In this document: piece after piece, positions 58,155 to 64,000 of the stretch | Layout: every line of letters starts with the position of its first letter | Numbering within the stretch: the first letter of the stretch is position 1 | Origin: Bacillota bacterium | GTDB lineage: Bacteria > Bacillota > Ch66 > Ch109 | Assembly (NCBI GenBank): GCA_013178275.1 | Contig: JABLWZ010000014.1 | Span: 53,201 to 117,200 of the forward strand | DNA length: 64,000 nucleotides | Direction of reading: 5' to 3' | Translations under genes and position numbers: made by a program | Notes under the pieces: generated by a model | Seen by the model: only the letters and a program-made list of their open reading frames with translations | Databases searched by the model: none | What the model was told of the DNA's origin: nothing

Positions 58155-60008
58155 TCAGCCTCTCACTATGGCATTGAACTTACAGGCGGCCATACAGGTA
58201 CCACACTTTAAGCACTTTTCTTGATTAATAATATGAGGCTTCTTCCGCTCGCCAGCTATCGCGTCCGCCGGACAGACATTCCGGCACAGGGTACAGCCCT
58301 TGCACCTGGACCCGTCAATCTGGAAATCCAGGAGATTCACGCAAACGCCGGCCGGGCACACCTTTGCTTCGATATGGGCCTCGTATTCCGAGCGAAAATA
58401 CCGCAGCGTCGCTAATACCGGGTTAGGGGCGGATTGCCCCAGGCCGCAGAGCGAGGTGGACTTTACCACCCGGGACAGGCTTTCCAGTGTCTCCAGGTCC
58501 TCGTAGCTGCCCTCCCCAGAACAGATCCTCTCCAGGATCTGCAGCATTCGTTTGGTGCCTTCGCGGCAGGGGGTGCATTTGCCGCAGGATTCCTCCTGCG
58601 AAAACTTGAGGAAGTACCTCACCACGTCGACCATACACGTGCCTTCATCCATCACCACCAGACCGCCGGAGCCCATCATCGCCCCCAGTTCGACCAGGGA
58701 CCCGTAGTCCACCGGCGTGTCCAGCAGTTCTGCCGGGATACAGCCCCCCGAAGGACCCCCGATCTGTACCGCCTTGTAACGACGGTCGGCCTGGATGCCT
58801 CCCCCGATTTCGAAGACGATATCCCTGAGGGAGATCCCCATGGGCACCTCGGCCAGGCCGGTGCGCTTAACCTTTCCGGCCAGGGCGAAAACCTTGGAAC
58901 CCTTGCTGCTGGCCGTCCCCATGCCGGCGAACCAGGCGGCGCCGTTGCGGATAATGTTGGGGACATTGGCATAGGTTTCGACATTGTTGATGTTGGTGGG
59001 TTTTCCCCACAATCCCGATTCAGCCGGGTAAGGCGGCCTCACCCGTGGGATACCGCGCTTTCCTTCGATGGAATGCATCAGCGCGGTTTCTTCACCGCAG
59101 ACGAACGCCCCGGCTCCAGCCGCTATGTGAATCCGGAAATTGAACCCGCTGCCCAGGATGTCGTCACCCAGGACACCCATTGCTTCAGCGTCCTGTATCG
59201 CCTTTTTCAATCGCTTGATCGCCAGTGGATACTCGGCCCTCACATAGATGTACCCTTCATCCGAGCCGACAGCGTATCCACATATGATCATGCCCTCCAG
59301 CAAAGCGTGGGGGTCCCCCTCGAGCACACTGCGGTCCATGAAAGCGCCGGGGTCCCCTTCGTCCGCGTTGCACACCACGTATTTCTTTTGTCCCGGGGCC
59401 AGCCGGACGGCCTCCCATTTTCGACCGGTAGGGAAGCCGCCGCCGCCTCTGCCTCTAAGGCCCGAATCCATGATTGCTTGAACCACCTTGACCTGGCTCA
59501 TCCCCGAGAGGGACTTTTCCAGCGCCGCATAACCGTCAAACGCGATATAGTGATTGATCTGGTCGGGGTCTATGATCCCGCAGCGGCCTAAAACCGTCTT
59601 AACCTGCTTAGTGTAGAAGGGGTGGTCCGCAAGCTCCATGATGTTCGGAAGGCTCTTAAACCCCCTGGATTCCTGGGCCACGGCATACTCCAGGGACGCC
59701 TCCCCCTTCAAATGCTTTTTCAGAACCTCGACGGCGATTTCCGGATTAAGGTTTCCGTAGATTACCCTCGGTTGACCCGGCATGTGAATTTCCATCAGCG
59801 GTTCCGCATAACACATACCGATACAACCGGTGGATATCATCTCTATGTCCAGTCCCTGGGCTCCGATGTAGCCGCTGACGCCCGTCCATAAGTCCTTTCC
59901 CCCGGCCGCGATGCCGCAGGTCCCCAGGCCAATCACTACTCTAACCCGACTTCCCAGTTCATCGAACCTGCGTTTAAATTCGACCCTGCTTTGGCTTAAG
60001 CTATGCAT
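58155..60008 (-). CDS. hydB: NuoF-like flavoprotein subunit, HydB
   Basis: A 617-residue subunit. N-terminal thioredoxin-like 2Fe-2S domain (IGLGTCGIAAGG, STGCIGMCYAEP), the NADH/FMN core (SGLRGRGGGGFPTGRKW, NADEGDPGAFMDRS), an SLBB domain, a 4Fe-4S motif (ESCGKCTPCREGTKRML) and two C-terminal ferredoxin clusters (CKGCTLCRNVCP, CLKCGTCMAACK). This is the composition of HydB in bifurcating hydrogenases, where NAD(H) reacts. Its ATG overlaps the end of hydC by 13 bases. Confidence 0.95.
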   Translation of the reverse strand: MHSLSQSRVEFKRRFDELGSRVRVVIGLGTCGIAAGGKDLWTGVSGYIGAQGLDIEMISTGCIGMCYAEPLMEIHMPGQPRVIYGNLNPEIAVEVLKKHLKGEASLEYAVAQESRGFKSLPNIMELADHPFYTKQVKTVLGRCGIIDPDQINHYIAFDGYAALEKSLSGMSQVKVVQAIMDSGLRGRGGGGFPTGRKWEAVRLAPGQKKYVVCNADEGDPGAFMDRSVLEGDPHALLEGMIICGYAVGSDEGYIYVRAEYPLAIKRLKKAIQDAEAMGVLGDDILGSGFNFRIHIAAGAGAFVCGEETALMHSIEGKRGIPRVRPPYPAESGLWGKPTNINNVETYANVPNIIRNGAAWFAGMGTASSKGSKVFALAGKVKRTGLAEVPMGISLRDIVFEIGGGIQADRRYKAVQIGGPSGGCIPAELLDTPVDYGSLVELGAMMGSGGLVVMDEGTCMVDVVRYFLKFSQEESCGKCTPCREGTKRMLQILERICSGEGSYEDLETLESLSRVVKSTSLCGLGQSAPNPVLATLRYFRSEYEAHIEAKVCPAGVCVNLLDFQIDGSRCKGCTLCRNVCPADAIAGERKKPHIINQEKCLKCGTCMAACKFNAIVRG

Positions 60009-60514
60009 TTCTGACCCCCGTCTTCCTCCTCGTAGCGGGCTAAAATCGCGGGAATTTCTTCCGGAGTCAGTCTCCCATACGCCTCGTCGTTGATCATCAT
60101 TACCGGTGCCATCCCGCAGGCCCCAAGGCAGGCCACCGGTTCGATCGTAAACAGCAGGTCTTCAGTAGTCGTCATACCGTCTTTCAGGCCCAAGGCCTTG
60201 GTGACAGCCTCCAGAATCTTGCCGCCGCCGCGAACGTGGCAAGCGATTCCCGTGCATACCCGTAAGATGTTTTTGCCCCGGGGACGCAGGTGGAACTGAC
60301 CGTAAAACGTGGCAACCCCATATATCTCACTGGAGGGGATGTTCAACTCCCGGGATATCACCCTGATAGCCTGCTCCGGGATATACCCGAAGATGCCCTG
60401 GGTTTCCTGTAAGACCGGGATAATCTTCCCGGTTTTATGCCGATAATCAGCCAGCGTCTTTTCCAGCAGAACATACCGCATGTCTTTGACCCCTTCACCA
60501 CAATTACACATCAT
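59996..60514 (-). CDS. hydC: NuoE-like 2Fe-2S subunit, HydC
   Basis: A 172-residue subunit with the NuoE helical start (LADYRHKTGKIIPVLQETQG, IFGYIPEQAIRVIS) and a thioredoxin-like 2Fe-2S site (CTGIAC and CLGAC). It passes electrons to HydB. The start is placed at the ATG with AAAGGA seven bases ahead; neighbouring ATG and TTG codons are possible. Cys-rich first residues (MMCNCGEG) are unusual. Confidence 0.94.
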   Translation of the reverse strand: MMCNCGEGVKDMRYVLLEKTLADYRHKTGKIIPVLQETQGIFGYIPEQAIRVISRELNIPSSEIYGVATFYGQFHLRPRGKNILRVCTGIACHVRGGGKILEAVTKALGLKDGMTTTEDLLFTIEPVACLGACGMAPVMMINDEAYGRLTPEEIPAILARYEEEDGGQKCIA

Positions 60515-60611
60515 CAAATGTTCCTTTCGATACAGAATAAAGGGAGTGTTATCAGCTTCAACATAAGGGTGGAGCGGCTGAACCCAGATTCCGCTTCTCC
60601 GCTCGTACCGG

Positions 60612-61226
60612 TTACACGGCCTGACGAAGACTGATCAGGCTCTCACACGCCTTCTGCATATCCTCAACCTGAAACAGCCTGGACAGGATGCTGTACATCC
60701 CGATGATGTTGTGGTCGATTTCGGCCTCCAGGGTATCGACGCTGATGTTGCCATTGGAAGCCATCTTGAACAGGACGTCCGATTGGCTCAGGAAGTTGGA
60801 TACGATCTGATTGAAGAAAGGCTGCAGTTCCTTGACCATCCTTTCAGAAAGCGGGTTCTCAATAACCGGGCCTCCGTTGTTGTAGAAGTACCACAGCAGT
60901 CGGTTCAGGTTAGTGTTGGCAAGCCTATCGACCTCTTCCTTGATCTCCAACTGCTTTAAGGCCAGATCCCGATACGCCTGGGCATCGCCCCGGCCTGCCT
61001 TTTCCAGTTCCATGTACATGGAGCCAATGCTGTACTGCATGTTGATGCCTAATGTATAGACGTCGTCTACAGAGCACGGGCAGGGCATCGTCAGCACCAA
61101 TTCCCCGGTTTCCTTAGTGAGGTCGTTTCTGGTCACTAACTTCATTTTGGATTTCACGCCGTCACCCTTATTGATGTACGGGACACCTTCAGCGGTAAGG
61201 CTTTCCATTTTCGGGTTCAGGTTCAT
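60612..61226 (-). CDS. Unrecognised protein, first gene of the hydrogenase operon
   Basis: About 204 residues that I do not recognise. After a short basic start it has a Cys-Pro-Cys motif (LTMPCPCSVDDVYTLG), then a long helical, possibly coiled-coil body (RDLALKQLEIKEEVDRLANT) and a helical C-terminus (YSILSRLFQVEDMQKACESL). No signal peptide or membrane segment. As the leader gene behind the sigma-54 promoter it may be an accessory, assembly or regulatory factor of the hydrogenase. The second ATG is preferred since the first is only two bases from AAAGGA. Confidence 0.75.
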   Translation of the reverse strand: MNLNPKMESLTAEGVPYINKGDGVKSKMKLVTRNDLTKETGELVLTMPCPCSVDDVYTLGINMQYSIGSMYMELEKAGRGDAQAYRDLALKQLEIKEEVDRLANTNLNRLLWYFYNNGGPVIENPLSERMVKELQPFFNQIVSNFLSQSDVLFKMASNGNISVDTLEAEIDHNIIGMYSILSRLFQVEDMQKACESLISLRQAV

Positions 61227-61320
61227 CTCGATCATCTTCCTTTCATTAACGATTATTTGGTTAAGGTCCGGTCTGGTCGATTACCTTGCCAAATCTATCG
61301 GCTCTACGCTTTACTCTAAA

Positions 61321-61338
61321 TTGCAAGTGTCGTGCCAA
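61321..61338 (-). promoter_or_regulatory. Sigma-54 (-24/-12) promoter of the hydrogenase operon
   Basis: The minus strand reads TTGGCACGACACTTGCAA, a perfect match to the TTGGCACG-N4-TTGCA consensus, with GG and GC elements correctly spaced. It lies about 95 bases before the first operon gene. Transcription should need RpoN (not in this window) and an AAA+ activator, such as the one encoded at the operon end. Confidence 0.92.
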
Positions 61339-61340
61339 GT

Positions 61341-61368
61341 AAAAAACGCCCGTATCTTCGGGCGTTTT
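61341..61368 (-). terminator. Terminator-like hairpin directly upstream of the sigma-54 promoter
   Basis: AAAACGCCCG pairs with CGGGCGTTTT around a six-base loop; T-runs flank it on both sides. Read on the minus strand the U-tract ends three bases before the -24 box. It may shield the promoter from read-through or end a small upstream transcript. Confidence 0.7.
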
Positions 61369-61419
61369 GCCTGGCCGGCTTTTTTACAATTAATTATAAT
61401 TCTAAAACCTGCAATCAAT

Positions 61420-61459
61420 GTGTCACAACGTTGTCACCTGGATGTATTGTGTCAGACAA
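61420..61459. promoter_or_regulatory. Candidate upstream activator sites for the sigma-54 activator
   Basis: TGTCACAACGTTGTCAC (61421-61437) contains the palindrome ACAACGTTGT. Ten bases on, TTGTGTCAGACAA (61447-61459) is a second imperfect palindrome with the same TTGTG/TTGTC half-sites. They stand about 85-120 bases upstream of the -24, a normal enhancer distance. The rest of the 61460-61612 gap is AT-rich, without other clear features. Confidence 0.55.
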
Positions 61460-61612
61460 TTTTAAAATTTTAAAAAATGAACAAATTTAAATCTCAGGTT
61501 CTCCCATGAGATGGCCATCTGGTACCTTTTCCACGAGAGAAACACTATCGCTCCCTATTGAACAGTGGTAGAATTAAGCTTGAATGATTGAACCTCAGAA
61601 GGGGCTGACAAA

Positions 61613-62329
61613 ATGACCTATCTCCTGGTCCTGATACTGATCGGATTCGTGGTCCTGGTACACGAGGCCGGGCACTTCGCGGTGGCCCGGGCGGTCGGGA
61701 TACCCATAAAGACCTTCTCTGTCGGGTTCGGGCCTCGGCTCTGGTCCATCACCCGGGGCGGCACCGAGTACCGGCTGTCCTGGATACCTTTGGGCGGCTA
61801 CGTCCTGCCCCAGATCGAGGACGAAGACGAGTTCTTCAGACTCCCGGTCAACGGGCGGATCCTGATGTCGCTGGGCGGGCCGGCCGCCAATATCCTGCTG
61901 ACCATCATGCTCTTCGGCCTGATCAACACCTCGGCCGCGGGCTTCTCGCTGGCCGGGGCCTTTATTCAGCCGCTGTCGCAGACCTACCACCTGCTTTACC
62001 AGATGGTGGCGTCACTGCCTTCCCTGTTCACCCAGACCGAGCAGCTTTCGGGAGTGATCGGGATCGTGGCTCAGGGCAGTCAGATAGTACAGTCGAATTC
62101 GGCCTTCAACTCCATGTGGTTCACCGCGTTCATGAGCCTGAACCTGGCGGTCTTGAACCTCCTGCCCATCCCCGCCCTGGACGGCGGCAAGGTCCTTCTC
62201 TACCTGCTGGAGAAGCTGAATCCCCGGCTGCTGAAGCTGCATCTGCCGCTGGCCCTCGCCGGCTGGGTCTTCATCATCGGCCTCACCATCTACGTCACCG
62301 CTCAGGACATATTCAAATACTTCGCCTGA
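61613..62329 (+). CDS. Membrane metalloprotease, M50 (site-2 protease) family without PDZ domain
   Basis: A 238-residue protein with a zinc-binding HEAGH (His17, Glu18, His21) in the first membrane helix and a second-ligand region NLLPIPALDGGKVLLYLL. At least four membrane segments are visible. Family members such as RseP have PDZ domains between these; here that space is short (about 150 residues, hydrophobic) and no PDZ is seen. Substrate is unknown; cleavage of a regulatory membrane protein is typical of the family. Confidence 0.88.
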   Translation: MTYLLVLILIGFVVLVHEAGHFAVARAVGIPIKTFSVGFGPRLWSITRGGTEYRLSWIPLGGYVLPQIEDEDEFFRLPVNGRILMSLGGPAANILLTIMLFGLINTSAAGFSLAGAFIQPLSQTYHLLYQMVASLPSLFTQTEQLSGVIGIVAQGSQIVQSNSAFNSMWFTAFMSLNLAVLNLLPIPALDGGKVLLYLLEKLNPRLLKLHLPLALAGWVFIIGLTIYVTAQDIFKYFA

Positions 62330-62356
62330 TCAATGAAACCGTTTCTGCCTTATCTT

Positions 62357-62388
62357 ACCCCGGCGCAGGTGCGCCGGGGTTATTTGTC
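62357..62388. terminator. Bidirectional terminator
   Basis: ACCCCGGCGC-AGGT-GCGCCGGGGT is a perfect ten-base stem followed by TATTTG. It lies between two converging genes. Confidence 0.75.
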
Positions 62389-62406
62389 CGCGTATATAAG
62401 TGATAA

Positions 62407-62841
62407 TCACCCAGTTACCTCTATCCGACACCTTTCCCCCTCCCAGAGGGTCTCCTTGACCTCGTACCGCAGCTCCGGGTTCAGCCCCTTGACCATCCCC
62501 TCCATGGGGTTGAGGCAGTAGATGCGGCAGGGACTCGGGGCCCCGACCTTCTTCGCTATCCCGCAGAGCAAGCAGGATCGGGCCTCGGCCGCGAACCCGT
62601 CCTCCATCGTTTTTATCTCCCAGGGGGAGCAGCCCGCGATCTCGTACAGGGTGGGAAACACCTCCTCGGGACGGGACACTCCGAGCTGGGCGTCGATCAG
62701 CCTTCCCTGCGCCATCTGCTCCTGCCGCTTGCGCTGGGTCACGGTTTCCAGGACCCCTTCCCGGCCCAGCTGCAGCACCGAGTCCGCCAGCATCCCCGCA
62801 TACAGCATCTGCAGGGCCCGGTTCCTTTTTTCGAGTTCCAT
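62407..62841 (-). CDS. Unrecognised cysteine-containing protein
   Basis: A 144-residue protein, helical at the N-terminus (RNRALQMLYAGMLADSVLQL), with cysteines spaced along the rest: AGCSPWEIKTM, SCLLCGIAKKVG, PCRIYCLNPMEG and EGERCRIEV. The pattern is reminiscent of small-ligand or hydrolase folds that hold a Cys pocket, but I cannot assign a family. Start supported by AAGGAGG. It precedes none and follows an ECF-like sigma gene by 75 bases on the same strand. Confidence 0.7.
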   Translation of the reverse strand: MELEKRNRALQMLYAGMLADSVLQLGREGVLETVTQRKRQEQMAQGRLIDAQLGVSRPEEVFPTLYEIAGCSPWEIKTMEDGFAAEARSCLLCGIAKKVGAPSPCRIYCLNPMEGMVKGLNPELRYEVKETLWEGERCRIEVTG

Positions 62842-62915
62842 TATAACCCCTCCTTAAATAAAATGATTTACACTTCTATAAGGATTAGTGGGGTTAAAGG
62901 CCGGTTTGTGACCGC

Positions 62916-63611
62916 TCAGATAAATTTTTCCCAGAATTCTTTTCGCGGCAGTACCATCTCCGAGGCCCGGTAGAAGTTCAACCGGTACACGGTCTTTTTC
63001 AGGCGTTCATACTCCTCCGGCAGGTTGACCTGGGTCACCCACCGGTTCATCCGACACCGGCACCGGGCGGAAGGGTTGTTCAGCACGCACTCGTCCTTCA
63101 GGAAACCCTGCAGCTTCCGCCGGGCGCGGGAGACTATTTTCCTCACCGCCGCTTCTTCTCGCCCCAGAACCTCGGAGATCTCGCCGTACGGCAGCTGGGC
63201 GATGTCCCGGAAGACGTAGGCCAGCCGCGACTCCTGGTCCAGGCAGCGGAGTACCCCGGTCAGGCACTTGTCGCACATCTCCTTTACCCAGATTTTCTGG
63301 TCGAAGTCAGGGTAGCTCAGCAGTTCGGCCTCGCCTGCATGGAAGTAATCCCTTAAGAACCGGCTGGTGTGCAGCCGTTCTTTTCGGGCATAGTCCATCA
63401 CCACCCGCGAGGTGATGGTGTAGACCCAGGTGGAGACCCGGGACTCTCCCCGGAACGAGGGATAGCTCCTGACGACCTCCAGCCACACCTCCTGCTCGGC
63501 GTCCTTGACCGCCTCGGGGTTCTGGATCATGCGGCGGCAGATTGAGGAGACCAGGCCGCGGTAGGTGGAAACGACCTCTTCGATTGCTGGCTTGCTGTCC
63601 CGGAATGTCAT
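62916..63611 (-). CDS. ECF-type RNA polymerase sigma factor with a Cys-bearing C-terminal tail
   Basis: A 231-residue sigma-70 family factor. Region 2 (QNPEAVKDAEQEVWLEVVRS, FRGESRVSTWVYTITSRVVM) and region 4 (LPYGEISEVLGREEAAVRKI) are clear. After them come about 60 extra residues with CVLNNPSARCRCRM, a possible metal or redox site. No anti-sigma factor gene adjoins it, so control may be through this tail or through another locus. Target promoters are unknown. Confidence 0.85.
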   Translation of the reverse strand: MTFRDSKPAIEEVVSTYRGLVSSICRRMIQNPEAVKDAEQEVWLEVVRSYPSFRGESRVSTWVYTITSRVVMDYARKERLHTSRFLRDYFHAGEAELLSYPDFDQKIWVKEMCDKCLTGVLRCLDQESRLAYVFRDIAQLPYGEISEVLGREEAAVRKIVSRARRKLQGFLKDECVLNNPSARCRCRMNRWVTQVNLPEEYERLKKTVYRLNFYRASEMVLPRKEFWEKFI

Positions 63612-63829
63612 TTTGGACCTCTAATGCTTACTTTCTCCTTGGAATACCGAATACTAATATGATTAATTATAACTCAATTCAATATGATCCAACGGCGACT
63701 ATTACGACATTATGCAAGTTATATGCAGTTGAATTTTTGAGTATGAATGGGATAAGCAGAAAGATAAGGACACCAATAAATGATTCATTAACCTCATTAC
63801 TTGTATAGCATCCACCCTTGGTTCCAATA
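63612..63829. other. AT-rich gap without recognised features
   Basis: This stretch of about 220 bases lies between the ECF sigma start and the rRNA terminator. It is markedly richer in A and T than its neighbours. I see no convincing open frame, repeat or promoter; the sigma-gene promoter is presumably within it. Confidence 0.6.
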
Positions 63830-63870
63830 AGTAAAAAAGCAACCCCCCGAGTGTAAACACTCAGGGGGTT
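63830..63870 (-). terminator. Terminator of the rRNA operon
   Basis: AACCCCCTGAGTGT and ACACTCGGGGGGTT form a long hairpin with TTTTTT following on the minus strand, nine bases past the 5S gene. Confidence 0.85.
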
Positions 63871-63878
63871 TTAAAATA

Positions 63879-63995
63879 TCCTGGCGGCGACCTACTCTTC
63901 CAGGACCCTGCGGTCCAAGTACCATCGGCGCTGGAGGGCTTAACTGCCGTGTTCGGTATGGGAACGGGTGGATCCCCTCCGCCATCGCCACCAGA
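63879..63995 (-). rRNA. rrf: 5S ribosomal RNA
   Basis: About 117 bases. Ends TCTGGTGGCGATGGCG and GTCGCCGCCAGGA pair, and the conserved internal blocks ACCCGTTCCCATACCGAACA and GAAGAGTAGGTC are present. A 23S gene should lie beyond the window edge. Confidence 0.95.
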
Positions 63996-64000
63996 AACCT

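Noticed and set aside
61256..61312. Further copy of the CGATTAAGC intergenic repeat in the hydrogenase leader
   Set aside because: Only GGTCTGGTC-GATTA resembles the long copies; the core CTGTCGCTCC is absent.
62407..62841. Assignment to the thiazoline-carboxylate hydrolase-like family
   Set aside because: The Cys pattern only loosely recalls that family and the N-terminal half is unlike it; left as unrecognised.

Overview
The window is a low-redundancy, GC-rich stretch of chromosome from a spore-forming, anaerobic clostridial Firmicute. The spore-former sigma factor gene sigH, the ctsR-mcsA-mcsB-clpC stress operon, disA, a Cys T-box and a rpoB-rpoC/str/S10/spc core in Gram-positive order all point there. 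A trimeric NAD-linked [FeFe] hydrogenase under sigma-54 control suggests a hydrogen-metabolising fermenter or syntroph of the Peptococcales/Syntrophomonadales type (inference; the species cannot be named from this sequence). Almost everything is on the minus strand, so transcription runs from high to low coordinates.

Region 1 (1-31571) is the translation and transcription core. Read in the direction of transcription it is tuf2, rpmG-secE-nusG-rplK-rplA, rplJ-rplL, rpoB-rpoC, an L7Ae-type gene with rpsL-rpsG-fusA-tuf1, then rpsJ to rplO, secY-adk-map, a KOW protein, infA, rpmJ, rpsM-rpsK and the start of rpsD. Clear sigma-A promoters precede rpmG, tuf2, rpoB and the str operon. Three odd features sit inside this conserved block: a decayed Big2/SLH surface-protein remnant between rplL and rpoB, repeated intergenic elements around rplJ-rplL and rpmD-rpsE, and two tuf genes that differ at only one base seen by eye.

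Region 2 (31716-32280) is a five-tRNA operon (Thr-Tyr-fMet-Thr-Met) upstream of tuf2. Region 3 (32304-50640) is the conserved sporulation/stress/isoprenoid neighbourhood: ctsR-mcsA-mcsB-clpC, radA-disA, yacL-ispDF-gltX, a Cys T-box with cysE-cysS-mrnC, thyX-racemase-rlmB and sigH. A small divergent gene lies at 42920.

Region 4 (50640-53485) is accessory: a possible group II intron relic, a secreted FN3/stalk-domain protein, tRNA-Asn and a nitrilase-family amidohydrolase. Region 5 (53486-61460) is the most interesting part. It has a perfect -24/-12 sigma-54 promoter with palindromic upstream sites, an unrecognised first gene, hydC-hydB-hydA for a bifurcating-type hydrogenase, and last a gene fusing a ferredoxin and an [FeFe]-hydrogenase-like H-cluster domain to a PAS, a sigma-54 AAA+ activator and a Fis helix-turn-helix. 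This reads as a self-contained hydrogen or redox-sensing circuit: a degenerate hydrogenase that may directly activate transcription of the real hydrogenase.

Region 6 (61613-64000) has a PDZ-less site-2 protease, a cysteine-containing unknown, an ECF-type sigma factor with a cysteine-bearing tail, and the 5S rRNA end of a ribosomal RNA operon.
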